Assembly (NCBI RefSeq): GCF_041146795.1
Contig: NC_135176.1
Location: 15,183,286-15,247,285, forward strand
Reading direction: 5' to 3'
Origin: Maylandia zebra
Lineage: Eukaryota; Chordata; Actinopteri; Cichliformes; Cichlidae
DNA: 64,000 nt
Below are positions 23,601-35,456 of this stretch, in pieces. The position numbers and the translations under genes are program-made. The stretch's first letter is position 1, and every line of letters begins with the position of its first letter. The notes beneath the pieces were generated by a model. That model was given only the letters and a program-made list of their open reading frames with translations, was not told where the DNA came from and did not search any database.

Positions 23601-25716
23601 TCAGGGGAAGACAACCAAAGACTTCGCATGGAGCGAGAGCGCTTCAGAGACAGACTGTCAGAAATGCAGATGAAACTCAAAGAGAAAGAAGCAGAGGTGA
23701 GCAATAAATCGGAGGCATATTTAGGATCAGCCGTGGTGTTGACCGATGAAACTTGAGGCAGTTATATCTGTTGCAGGAAGCATTGCTCATCACAAGCAGA
23801 GGTCACTAACACGTTCTCGATCTGTGTGTGTGCATGTGCTTGGTGTGTAGATAGAGCAGGAGCAGGGAGTGGTGTTTGAGTTGCGCACCTTGAATCGCTC
23901 TCTACAGCAAAAAGCTCTAAACCTGGATGAAGACAGCATCCTGGACAGGACACAAGCAGAACCTTTGTCTCTGCTGAGTGAAATTCAGCAGTCACAGGTG
24001 CCCACAGAAACACACCCACCGAGTAACTCCACAGTCTAAGTCAGTGTGTACCGATCCTGTGTACCAAAGCTTGTCTGGATAATCCTTGTACTCGTGTATG
24101 TTTACATGATCCATCCGATATTGATTTTTGTCTCTTGAGCACAGAGATTTCTCCAGATTCACTGAACCTTTTTATTGTTCTGTAGCTGATGATGTCTTCA
24201 CTTTTTTACACTGACAAACATTATTATGAATTTGTAGGCACAGTATTTTTAAGATTAGTGACCGCTGCCTTTGTTTGCTCCTGAGAAACTTTGTCTCTCT
24301 AAAACATTCTCTTTTAAACCCAGTCTTTTACTGACCTGTTTTCCAGTTAACCCAATTAGTTGCAAAATGTTCCCCTAGCTGTTTCATCTTAGTGCATATT
24401 ACTTTTTCAGCCATCTGTTGTGAGCGTCCAAGCGTTTTTGAGAAAACACTGACATAAATTGGTACAGATCAGCTTATGTATTCAGCATAAGTGAATGTGG
24501 TGATCTAGGCAGGTAAAAAGAGTCCTTTTCCACACTGAAAAAATCTCACTTTTTCAAATTTACCTTGCTTATACATTAATCTCGCCCATATAGTGCACAA
24601 GTCTGCCAAAAAAAGCAACATATTTGCAGGACAAATTTGCATTAACAGCACAAATGCCTAGTTAAGTGTTGGACCCCTCTGACTTTTTGTGATGCGGTGT
24701 ATATCTCTCCTGTTACAGGCTAAAGAGGCTCTTCTAGCTCACTCCACAGTGCTGCAAGCGAGAGATGAAGAAATACAGGCACTCAAAGAACAGGTCAGTG
24801 AAACTGTATGCTGTATATACTGTCCTTACTGCTGCAGGAATAGAAAAAGACATATTTGCTGATTTGTCTAGCAAAAACAGACAATATAGGAAGCACCAAC
24901 TGAAGTCACGGAATTACATTTTTTAATAATGTGCTATAGAATCAGTATGTTTAAGTTTGGATTAATTTAATCAACATGTGTTGATTAAATTGTGAAGACG
25001 TGTGTGATGTGACGATTTGAGGCTAACTGTGTGACATTATGTAGCCTATTTTTCTCTGCTCAGCTTTTATCTGTGCACGACTTTATAATATCACATTTAT
25101 TTTGGAGGCCAATCATGCTCTAATATGCAATGTTCTGATCAATGTGAGTGATGTATTTACACATCAGCTTGAAGGTCAGAGAGAAGAACTCGAGTCTCTG
25201 AGGGAGGAAATTCAGCTGTGTGGCCGCAGTTCAGGAAAGCCAAGCTACAGGTAATGCTATGCTGATTAGTTTAGTTTCTCTCAATTTTATTTAGATTTTA
25301 TTAAGATAAATCTGTTTTTAAAATTTCCATTTAGGTCCTTAGAAAGTGAACTGGTCACGGTGCGTCAAGAGAAAGAATCACTAACTCAGCAGCTTCTCAA
25401 CACCATCAAGCAGAAGGTGGCGCTGTCTCAAGAGCTGGAGGCCTGGCAGGTTTGTGTACCTGGATACAAAACTACAGATAGTCTCTTTTGGAAAAATGGA
25501 CTTTAAAAAATTATTATACTTTTGTAATCTGAACCTTTGCTCTTGCTCCAGGAGGACATGCGGGTGGTGATAAATCAACAGGTTCAGCAAAGGGAGGAGG
25601 AGAGGAAGAAAGAGAGCCAGCAAGAAAAAGGTGCTACAGGATTCCAAAGAAGCAGGTCTTTGAGAATGAAGGGAGAAGGATCGAAAGGATTCCTCTCTTT
25701 TTTCAAAGATATATAA
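20615..25716 (+). CDS. bicdl2: BICD family-like cargo adaptor 2-like
   Basis: Coiled-coil adaptor that links cargo vesicles to dynein-dynactin. Exons 20615-20854, 22586-22801, 22931-23047, 23550-23696, 23851-23997, 24719-24793, 25168-25250, 25335-25449 and 25552-25716 join in frame to 434 residues (about 508 in human BICDL2). After a Ser/Pro-rich head comes the CC1 box, LILAAELGRALLEKNEEL, with AAELG at 54-58, the dynein light-intermediate-chain contact. Nearly all the rest is heptad-like coiled coil. SLLSEI at 280-285 fits the Spindly box that contacts dynactin. The cargo end has KQKVALSQELEAWQEDM, followed by a basic stretch and a FLSFFKDI terminus like the FSFFRKI end of BICDL1. The KVALxQELEAWQ and AAELG forms favour BICDL2 over BICDL1. 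Intron 1 (1.7 kb) holds a transposon relic. Confidence 0.88.
21650..22140. mobile_element. Degraded hAT-like MITE in bicdl2 intron 1
   Basis: Left part 'gtgagccaatca...tagtatcgatacca' and right part 'agtatcagtatcaacaatac...tggtatcagatgatacc' resemble the ends of a common fish hAT-type element rich in TATCGATACC. The ends are too worn to fix a target duplication. Confidence 0.4.
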
Positions 25717-25971
25717 CAGCAAGAAGACTCCCAGGTTTAAATGGACACTATCCGCAATTTTCTTTGCCACTCTGTCTTTTGTGGCCAGATAATGGACACT
25801 AATGCCATATTAGCAACAAGTGACTTGTTTACATACCTATATTTGTATATATGTATATACAGTGTATTATTAATTTCATACTTTATATTAAAAAAAAGTC
25901 TCAACTGAGTGTTGGATATGTTATCATCTTTTCTTGCATTATTTAAGTCACTTCTAGTTTTTTAACCTCCT

Positions 25972-26230
25972 AAAACCTGGCGTCCACATATGTGGACATT
26001 ACATTTTGAGTTATTTAGACCAAAGTACTCAAGTTTGCTCTACAAGAGCCTGATATCCACTTACGAGGACATTATACTGCTACTGTTTTAAACGAATATG
26101 CTCATATGTGGCTCTCATTTTTCTTAGAAACAAAAATCAGATAAAAAGAAAATCTGGTAATTCTTTGTTTTTTGATCAAAGAGAAATTAAAAATGCATGC
26201 CGTGGAAGAGTTCAGATTTTAGGAGGTTAA
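25972..26230. mobile_element. piggyBac-type MITE flanked by TTAA
   Basis: TTAA at 25972-25975 and 26227-26230 enclose a 259-bp element whose ends are inverted: cctcctaaaacctgg on the left and, read inverted, cctcctaaaatctg on the right. A TTAA target and CCY ends fit piggyBac. No coding capacity. It begins about 255 bp after the bicdl2 stop. Confidence 0.7.
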
Positions 26231-28255
26231 AGACAAAAGTTTACAAGATTTTTAGAGGCAGCATGCAAATACGAAGGAATAAGAGATTAAAAAGGACCTA
26301 TCATTTTCAGGTCTTATCCTTTACTATGTTACACATTATTCAAAGTTCAAAAACAATCTTTCTTTTTTTTTTAAAATCTCACACACATTAGACCTCAGTG
26401 CAATCTCACAACACACCCTCTCCTTTGAACCCACTTTTCTTATGACTAGCTGCCCCTGACAAACAGAAAGTGGGATTTCTGTGCTGTCAGCATGAGCTGT
26501 GTGCCTTCCATAAGCATATTAAAAGGTATTCACTCTCATAGCCATCATCCAAAATCAAACACAGAAATTTTTTTTCCCAAAATGTAGCGTCTTATTGCAG
26601 TCTGAGGTCTGGGCTTCCATCTATCTTTGTGCAGATTTCGGTATTTAAAACTTTGGCCTTGTTTAAAAGGGACATCCACCACTAAAACAGTATATCAGGG
26701 AAAATCATCACAACTTAATGGAAGTTAATGGGAAGGAATATTGCATGTTGATCCGAGAGTGGAAAATGTTCAGTTTAAGCAAATTCTTAATGAATCTGCA
26801 ATCTTCAGCTCTAATGATTTAAGTGAAAATTATCTGGCTTTCGTGTTTGTGTCTTGCTGAGCTATGAATAAGCAACAGGACGTAAAAAGGTACCTTGGTG
26901 CTGAGTTTAGGTTCAGACTTACTGTAGGTAGGTAACTGTCTGTTGAAATGCATGACATACAGTCAAAAGAAACAATGACAGAAATAACATCTTTAATAAA
27001 TTAAGTTCAAAAAGATAGCCATCCCTTCCATTTCTCTCCGTGCTGACTTTATATAATGAATAAATCATATATATGCAACATTTCCCAGTTGAAGAGGACC
27101 GTAAATGCTCGAACGCAGTACGAGTAGTGCAGGTTGCATACAGTCAGTGTTACCAAATGCCTTCATCTATACAGTATACATACAGCGCAGTCCTCAATCA
27201 GCAGACTTGGTGCATAGCCTCTTTCTCAACCCTCAGAACCTTAAATTACTATATACAGTATGAAGCAGCACCTTTCTCTGTGTGGATTGCACACTATATA
27301 ATATGCCGGCACACACAAAAAAAAGATCTGTACCCAATCAAACAAACATTCACCTACTCATGCATATTTTTTAAGGTTCTTACTGACGTTTTAACGTGAG
27401 CCGACCCATTTACTCATACTCAGATGCAGCATTTGCTGCCATTTGGAATGCTCCTCTAAGCATTTGCTTGTGTGCAGATTAGCCCACACAGACTGTCTTT
27501 TTATGAGTAAGCGCTGAACTTTTTCAGTTTAATGCTTTCTCTGTTTGTGTCGTGGTTAGAGAGCACCAAATGATTGTACATTCAAGCTAAAATTTAATTT
27601 TTTGGCAGGTGAGTTGATGAGCTTTGTTTTTAATTGATACTGGCGCTGATGTAAACCAATCACTGCCTGTTAGATGGGCAAACATCTTTTGTAAGCATCT
27701 TGTGTATATAGTCTATTAAAATTATAGCTGATGAACAAAAACATTAAAAAGACTATTAAAAAGACTATTGTTCAAGCAACTTAAAGAAGTCCAGACGCTT
27801 TTCTTTGCAAGCTCCTTTGACTACGATGACCTGGATGACTGAGAACCTTCACAGACTATTGTTCTTTAATACAGTGTACTTCCATTAGATTTGTTTAGGA
27901 CTACCCATAATATAAAATCTTTATTTTAACTTTACAGTACTGTATGCCTTTTATCCTTTTGGTTCAGTGTCCAGGAGTGGATGCACAGTTTGGGTTTAGG
28001 GAGACTGAAACATTTGTGTAGTCACATACTGTACTGGAGCCCTCGAGGTGCTCATCCACTCCTCTTAGTGCAATCCTCTTGTTGTCACTCAGTCAGACAA
28101 ACATCGCCTCCACTTAGAGAGGTAGGTGACTTAAAGAAACAGGAAGTGTTTTGGTGAGGCTGAAAAAGTCTCGCAAGGTCACGTTGTTAATGAAGCCTCT
28201 GAAACGTGCCTCTGGACGGATATCCAGTGTAATTCCAGCGGGGGTTAGCTGATGA
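26231..28255. other. Spacer between the convergent genes bicdl2 and tomm40l
   Basis: About 2 kb of AT-rich sequence that must include the tomm40l 3' UTR at its right end. I see no exon, no protein-like frame with family motifs and no clear repeat. Confidence 0.5.
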
Positions 28256-31200
28256 TTAACCCACGTTGATGCCTAGACCCACTTGCAGTTTATCACCTTT
28301 ATGATTTACAAAGGCACCCATAATCAGTGTGGCTGGGAGAGGAGTCAGGCGCTTCTCCAACACACCTCCTATTATGCACCGGCTGTTTATCATACCTGGA
28401 TACACACACAGAAACAAAAGACTCATGCATTGTGCTTTCATAATAGTTAACATCGCGCATGACTCAAAGTTACATCAGGAAATTTACCTCGAAAGACCAT
28501 ATTAGCCTCTGGGAGCTCCATCTGATACCCAAAGGATGTTGTGGTCTCCTGTGTCCTGGTACTGGCTTCAAACTCCACCCCTACTTGTATCTGCAAAGCA
28601 CAAACATACATTAATGATATGCCACTAAGGTAAATGGTGTTTACGCTTATGGGTGGCACTGGCTGTACCTGTTTGTTGGCTCTGTGATAGTAGCTTGCAT
28701 GGGCACCTCCTTTGCCAGCATTCAATGTTGCCACCCAGTTTGGTCCTGCATGAAGAGACAGAACACCCACCCACCACCCCCACTGTGGCTAAATCAAAGC
28801 TCAACAAAGGAGAGATGATACCAGCTCTGTTAAAATATGATATGCGAGGCAGATTCATGAGTAAAAACAACATCTCACTTGAGTACTGTCCAGCCAGAGT
28901 AAGGATGCCTCCTTCTTCTGCTCGTCCCCGATGGTAGACCAGCTCTCCTCCTAACACCAGCCCAGAAGACACGCTCTGCAGGAAATGCGCCACCAGGATA
29001 ACTGTCCAGGAAAAACACACAGCAAGATAACAGAAAAATCATCAAGGGGCACATCAGTGAAAAATACCAGAAAAAGTGTTAAATTATTTTCTTCTCATGT
29101 TGTGGGATAACAAAGAAAAGCCAACATCCACCCATCCATCTATTTCCTGCCACTCTTTCAGGTCCATGTGCAGCTTTCCTTTCTTTTTTCTTTTTTTTGT
29201 TTTGTTGCCTGTCCCGTTTGGCTCTTTTGCCATCAGAATTATTGTCTAAAGGCGAAGAAAGATGCCCAACGGATTTACTTTACAAAATGGACCATCCCAG
29301 CCTTGCCGTAATGGTCTATTTGATTCACCTTTTATTGTTTATTTTATTTTATTTTCACTTGCTGAATACGGGACAGACTTGATTGGGGGAAAGAAGGAGG
29401 GAAAGAAAAACAGCTGAGAAGAGGGACGGGGAAAAAGGGCAAAAAACAAAAACCAACAGAATAAACAGAAAAAAAACCACATATATCGATCACCTGGATC
29501 ACCTGTTGAGAAAGAAAGAAGAAAACAAGCAGAAGAAAACGAGAGTAATAGAATAAACAACATCACAATGATATATGGGAATATGACAGTAAATACTAAA
29601 TATTAAACATTATTGTGCAGCACGTACGATTGACAGCGCACAGTGTGCTTAGAGGTAGGAGCCAAAAAAGGTGTAGTTTGTGTGTGTGATCACTTGTGTG
29701 TACACCTGTGAGTATGAGCGCGTTTGTTTTTAAAAGGTTCCTTCATGTAATGATCTGCTAGAGGGTGTGGGGGGGCCACTGCCCCGTCCTCCAGGGCATG
29801 AAGCAGGTATGGAGGAGATCAAAACTCCAGACATCCAGAGGCCCCCAGAACACAAGAGACCAAGATATGGTCAGCTTGTGCAGCTTTCTACGTAGAGATG
29901 CCCAGACCTGCTTCTCCACACCACCTCCCCCACCTCTTATGTGGATACACTAAGTGATCCCAAGCAAGCTGGGACATGTCCCAATAGGACACGTCTGCAA
30001 CACCTCACCTAGGAGGTGCCCTGGAGGCATCCTTTCAGATGCCTGAACCACCCTAACTGGCTCTTTTTAATGTGGAAGAGTAACTACCCTCCTGAATGAC
30101 TAAGCTTCTCAGGGTGAATCGAGAAGCTGTTTGGAGGAAGCACTTCCACTGCTCCACTCTTCCTTTAGTCACCTATGACAGCTTCACTTTCATGCTCATG
30201 TCTCTCTTTTCCACAACACACTGGTGTAGCGTTCACATCACTGCACCCTCCACGGCAAGTTGTTTATCAATTTGTCACTCCTCTCTCCTCTCACTCGTGA
30301 AGGGGATGCCGAGATACTTAAAACCCTCCACTTGAGGCAACGACTCATTCCCAACTCAAAGTGGGCACACCTCTGTTTTCTGGCTGAGAACCATGGCCTC
30401 AGACATATAGGAGCTAATTCTCATCCAACCGCTTCACACTCAGCTGCAAACTGCCCAAGGGGCAAGCTGGAGGCCACTGCCTGAAATCAATGACATGATC
30501 TGCAAAGCAGAGATAAACCTCTGAGACCTGCCAACCCTCAAACTTCCACCCCATGGCTGCTCATAGAAATTCTCGCATATTGCCAATAATCCAGAGTAAG
30601 CTCTCACTACAGATGTACAAGAACTGGGGCAGCCTGTGACCAGAGGTGGAGTGTTTTTTGCTTAAGTAATGGAGCAGACTGGTCATGCACACATCTATGT
30701 GCATGCACACAGCAAGTGCAGCAAGTTTACATTAATAAAGTATAACTGAGCAAAAGTGATAAAATGTCAGGCTGAATTTAGGAACATAAGTCATCTGTCT
30801 GACCATGTCCATCAGTTCCTTTAGCTCTCGCCTCCTGGGATGTATTTTCTCTTTTTCATTCTTAACCTGTGGGACTGTGCTCTATCTAACTTTGATGCCA
30901 TGTCTCTCCCTTATTTATTCTCTGGTGAATTTGAATTCTTCTGCTATTCACAGAGTTACCGTCAGAGTTACAAACGTATCTGACAGCTCAGGCGGAGTGC
31001 AGGATTCAAATATTCCACCCTGTAAACTTGAAATCTGTGTTACAGCTGACCCGTCTATGTATTGAAGTTAGAATATAACAATGTCAACTGCCATTGTTTA
31101 TTTATTTTTTCTTGTACACCATGTAATGCTACAATATTATTAAAGTCAGTATTATATACTGAAAAATTCAGACATTAATCTAAGACACTGCTGATCTTTG

Positions 31201-33994
31201 AGTCCTATTATTGGTAGCCATTTTCAACTACAACATCCAGATTAACCGAATCAACTTTTTGGGGTTTCCTTACCTGGATGATTGAGCATGCATCAAGACA
31301 TATTAACGGTAGCATTTTGTCAGACAATATTACATCTGAGAGAAGAAGAAAAACACACTACATGAAAGTGATCTCTGGCACTGCAGAGCTGTATGAATGC
31401 ACTCGCGTTCATTGCGGACCATTTTGCATATTTTGACGAAAAATGTTGAACACTGCAAATCCATCGGCTCACTTTAAAAAGTATCTCTAATGGCAGCATG
31501 GATGTTGTATTGTGACTCCCAGCAGGCTCTGGAAGGAAATCTAAATACATATTTAATGAAAGTAAGGGCACAAATAACTGTGTCCATGGACCAGATTTCC
31601 TAACACTGCATTACAACAAAGTCCTCTTTTAGGGTTAAGAAACTACTGTCAGGATTTAATGAGAGTAGCCACAGTGTCGGTTTTGTAGCTGAAAGGTGGG
31701 GACACAGCAGGTAACTTGGTCGCTGATCTTTTGGCAAATGTATTATAGAGGTTACAACACATGCTGGGAAAATATTTAAACAAATCAAACAAATGTGATT
31801 TACTAAGGTTTGCTCTTATAAAGTTATGCCGACAATGGCCTGTCAGTCTTTTATGGCTACAGGGTAAAAAAAAATTGTTATTTGGTGTAGGATTTGTGAA
31901 AGTTGTAGTTATGTAGTTTCTTCTTTTCTAAAAACGTCTCTCTAACTATCTATGAGTCCTACAGTATATACTGAAAATGTCCATCCAAATTCAGCTATTG
32001 ATGTGAAAATCATGTGTAATATTGACTTTAATAAGCTGCTATACTCTGCAGAAAAAGTAAGAAAAAAGAGCACAGTAACAATATCTTTATTAAAAAAAGA
32101 TTGAGATTAGTTTGTTGTTTCTTCTACACATCGTACAGGTCAGCTGTTCCACACAGATCTGATGCTTGTAAGGTGGAATAGTTTGTAATGATGCAGCTTT
32201 CCTATGGATAAATCCTGCGTTCCACCTGAGTCTCAGTCCTCAGGACCTCATACAGCTCACAGCAGTTTCCTAACAGACCAGTTCACCCTTGTAGAAGGCA
32301 TATTCCTTCTTCTTCAACCTCCTTCCAAGCATCTAAACTGCCCTCCCTCAACAGGTGTTCTCATTTTTCAAACATTAATTAGTGCGGGTAATTATAGAAA
32401 GGCTCTGACTGATTCTTTGTGTATAAATTAGCTCTCTGGGACCCTGGCAAAGACCTTTGCAGGTAGGGTGAGGGCTATGATCCCCCTGAAGCTGAAACAC
32501 ACCCTCTGCCAGGTCCACATTAGAAAGAGGGGAACTATCACTCCAGTGTAGAGCACTGACTCCAACTTTCCATAGATCAGACCCTGATGGTTAATCCTCT
32601 GCTCATTTTTCCACCTGCCATTTCTCACCTGACTCTCTGAGGATGTCTGGGTTGGCCACCGTCACAGCAGCAGTAAAATCGTTCCCTCTGTACTCAGTTT
32701 CAAATTGCCACGTTACAAACTGGGACTGCTGGGTCTAAAACACATTGAGCAGTTCAAAAAATGTTACTCTAACGATAAAGTTTATAACAGAAAACAGAAC
32801 AGGTATCCTTTCATGGAGCATTATACATTACAAACAGAGAAAGTAAAGACAAATATTCTGAAGAAAGATGTCAAAGGTGTCAAGATTTGTAATAGCTGTA
32901 GGAGGGAACTGAATGAATGAATGAATGAATGCCATGTTTACAGACGTCAGATGTTATGATCACACCTGAAACACTGTTCTGGCTCGCACGCGCTCAGTGA
33001 GATGCAGCAGAGCGTGGGCGTTCAGACTACCTGAGGAGTCCATCTCCCCGATCAACGCTGGAGCATCCTGAGATTTGACAAAGGAACAGAATGCGAGTTG
33101 TGAACACAAAAAGGCAGCAGCTCCCTCGCAGTTACCATTAAATTTTTTTATTATGAAGATAGCTTTGTGATGACTCACGCCTGACCTTGTCTTTGCTATA
33201 GTCGTCACTTTGCAGGTGCTCCACGTGAAATCGATAATACGACGGACTTACAGCGCTGAGGTGGAGCGTATGGCTGACCTGAAAACATTCCTTGGTTAAT
33301 AATTATCACCTTTAAATGCTACAAACTGTTTGCATCTAAATTAAAGTGAATGGGAAAAAAATCACCTTGAAGAAGCTGCTCAGGGTTTTATTCAGTATCA
33401 TCTTAACACCCTCAATCTGTTGAGGAAACACATCTGAAGAGGAAAAAACCAATCATGTCAAGAAACATTTAGATAATAGAATTTGTATTTCTGTAGCTGT
33501 TCACGGCTAGTAACAGAATTTAGAAACATAAGGACTGCTTTATTTAGCCTCAAAGGATTATGAGTAGCTAGAACCACACATTATACAAGGAAACATGGAG
33601 TTTTATCCATGGTTTTATCTTGTTTTTTTTAAATAACTTTAAAATAACTTGGGTTAACCTTGCTGCTTTAGAAGTGCAATAGAAGTAAAATTGAAATTGA
33701 CATTTGACCTTACAGGAAAACAGTTGCAACTCTAATGAAAGAAGCGTCTTTTTTGCCTCACTTTAAGCATGGTGAGCACTCCTCACTTCTCCTATGTTAA
33801 CCAGTGATACCTTTGCAGCTCCTGTGCAACGAGTGAAAGCTGCCTGGGTTGGGAAGGCGGCCATCCCTCCTCTCCCAGCGCGGTGGACTGTCCCAGTGAG
33901 CAGGGTGTGCGTCCCAGCGGGAAGGAGGTGGGTCTGTGGAGAAAGGCCAGTTCTGATGGCCCGGACTGGAAGACAAAGCCAGAACGCTGCCCAT
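28256..33994 (-). CDS. tomm40l: TOM40-like mitochondrial outer-membrane import pore
   Basis: Beta-barrel pore of the TOM complex, through which nuclear-coded precursors enter mitochondria. Exons 33994-33811, 33433-33366, 33278-33186, 33067-32966, 32734-32629, 29001-28879, 28745-28669, 28590-28488 and 28395-28256 join in frame to 331 residues (human TOMM40L 308, TOMM40 361). Family landmarks are [15 protein letters not shown] (~45-60), [66 protein letters not shown] and the C-terminal sorting signal [32 protein letters not shown] and ANMVFRG match TOMM40L better than TOMM40. The residue 8-45 segment is Pro/Trp-rich and unlike mammals. An acceptor (ttgtag) 19 bp before the ATG shows an upstream untranslated exon. 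The 3.6-kb intron 5 contains an L2-like LINE piece. Confidence 0.93.
29930..30640 (-). mobile_element. Degraded L2-type (Maui-like) LINE fragment
   Basis: The reverse complement carries worn reverse-transcriptase sequence. Plus-strand phrases such as 'ccgagatacttaaaaccctc', 'gagaaccatggcctcagaca' and 'attctcatccaaccgcttca' match the antisense of common fish L2/Maui LINEs as I remember them. It is 5'-truncated and has lost its frame. It lies in tomm40l intron 5. Confidence 0.6.
32911..32931. repeat. (GAAT)5 microsatellite
   Basis: About five perfect GAAT units in a tomm40l intron, 35 bp from an exon edge. Confidence 0.9.
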
Positions 33995-34439
33995 GTGGGT
34001 GCAACACTCCCTACAAGACACAAAGACAAGATTTATTTCTCATACCTGCTAAAAAAGAAAAACTCTGTTGTGCAAGGATACAACAGGGGAAGAGGACTAA
34101 CCTCTTCTTAAGTGCATTGATGGGGAAAAAAAAGATGTTTATTATTTTTATTTAGTCAGCTTTGGGTTTTTTTTTTTTGTTTTTTTTTTAGAAAACCTCA
34201 ATATCAGAATTACAAATTGCATCAACATTAACAGCACAAACCTACATTTTAAATGTATGAGAGCTTTGTATTGTTATGTCTCATCATACTGGTTTCCAAG
34301 GATTTTAAAACCAGGTCTGCATGGCTCTGCACGTCATGCATGCTGTTCTGAGGTTTATATGAGCAGGTGCCGCAGATCCGTCGGCTAGTATGACCTTAGC
34401 ATCGGTAAAAACAGACATGTATGTGTGCTAACTGTTCTA

Positions 34440-34680
34440 CTACCTACTTCCGATTTGATCGAAAGACCTTAAAATCCCGAGCGGAAATGAGAACCGCACA
34501 TCAGGAAAACTGTCAGGCGGATTTTCCCTTAATTTCTTTACAAATACCAACTTGAGATGCAAAGCCAACTGATGCTGAGCTTCACTGATGCTGCAAATAG
34601 CTGCCTCGTGTGCCACCCCACAAATGCGTCCCTCTGAAACCACGGCGGGAACCCTGCACATTTGAAAACTGCACACTTTT
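34440..34680 (-). other. Probable untranslated first exon of tomm40l
   Basis: tomm40l has a splice acceptor just 5' of its start codon, so a leader exon must lie to the right. This GC-richer stretch is the likely place, with a candidate donor 'gtaggtag' on the minus strand near 34,440-34,450. Its frame is open, but I see no family match, so I do not call it coding. Confidence 0.4.
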
Positions 34681-34870
34681 ACACCTTACTGTATAAAACT
34701 GGCACTTCTGTGGCCGCGTTATTAAAATTGCAGCTATTGACTATTGGCTCCCGTTCAGCCAATTATTATTATTGTATTGATTTGATGTTTTGAGGCCCCG
34801 GGAGGGGAGCCTTTTGTTTCTAGTCGGACTATTTTATCTGCGACGCCGCTTCTAACGCAAGCTGCTACAG
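34681..34870. promoter_or_regulatory. Probable two-way promoter of tomm40l and fdxacb1
   Basis: The two genes diverge from here. An ATTGG (34743-34747) and a CCAAT (34759-34763) give one CCAAT box on each strand 11 bp apart, the NF-Y layout common in housekeeping two-way promoters. There is no TATA box. A donor-like 'ctacaggtgagc' near 34,870 may end an untranslated fdxacb1 exon. Confidence 0.5.
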
Positions 34871-35161
34871 GTGAGCTCGGCTTTCACGTACTGCGGAGCT
34901 CGAGTTGGAGAAGGTCATCAGCTTTTATTCTCCAACAGCAGCGGTACTAACAGCGTCTCGCTCGCGCCTGTCTCAGGCAACAAAAACAAACAAAAAGCTT
35001 AAACATGGTTCCAAAACCACAATATTGACCCGTGAAGAAGACTGAAGGTGGCCGCTGTCACCCGCACACGCGGCTCATCCCTTTCAGGGACAGATTTTGG
35101 GGACAAGTTTTCACAGAGCTGAGTTTTTGGGAAGCAGCTTTGTTTGCGCTTTACCCTGGAT

Positions 35162-35404
35162 ATGTCTCCTTCGCGGGCAGTATTAATGGTGGGAGAAGGG
35201 AACTTCTCCTTTTCGGCCTCTGCCTGTCAGTTGTACTCCGAATCAGAGACCACCGTAACGGCCACTTGCCTGCAGCATCAGGAGGAGGCACTGCGGCACG
35301 AAGGCGCAGCTGATAACATCCAGACCATCAAGGACTCTGGTACGGCTTTTTACCAGCTGTAATAACTGCTGCTATTTTGAGTTTTATGGAGTTGTGCCCC
35401 CCCT

Positions 35405-35456
<52 letters not shown>

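Noticed and set aside
28256-33994. VDAC-type porin
   Set aside because: The barrel has TOM40-specific motifs ([20 protein letters not shown]) absent from VDAC.
33792-34029. Alternative long frames over tomm40l exon 1
   Set aside because: GC-rich exon shadows; only the frame starting at 33,994 leads into [15 protein letters not shown] and on to the TOM40 barrel.
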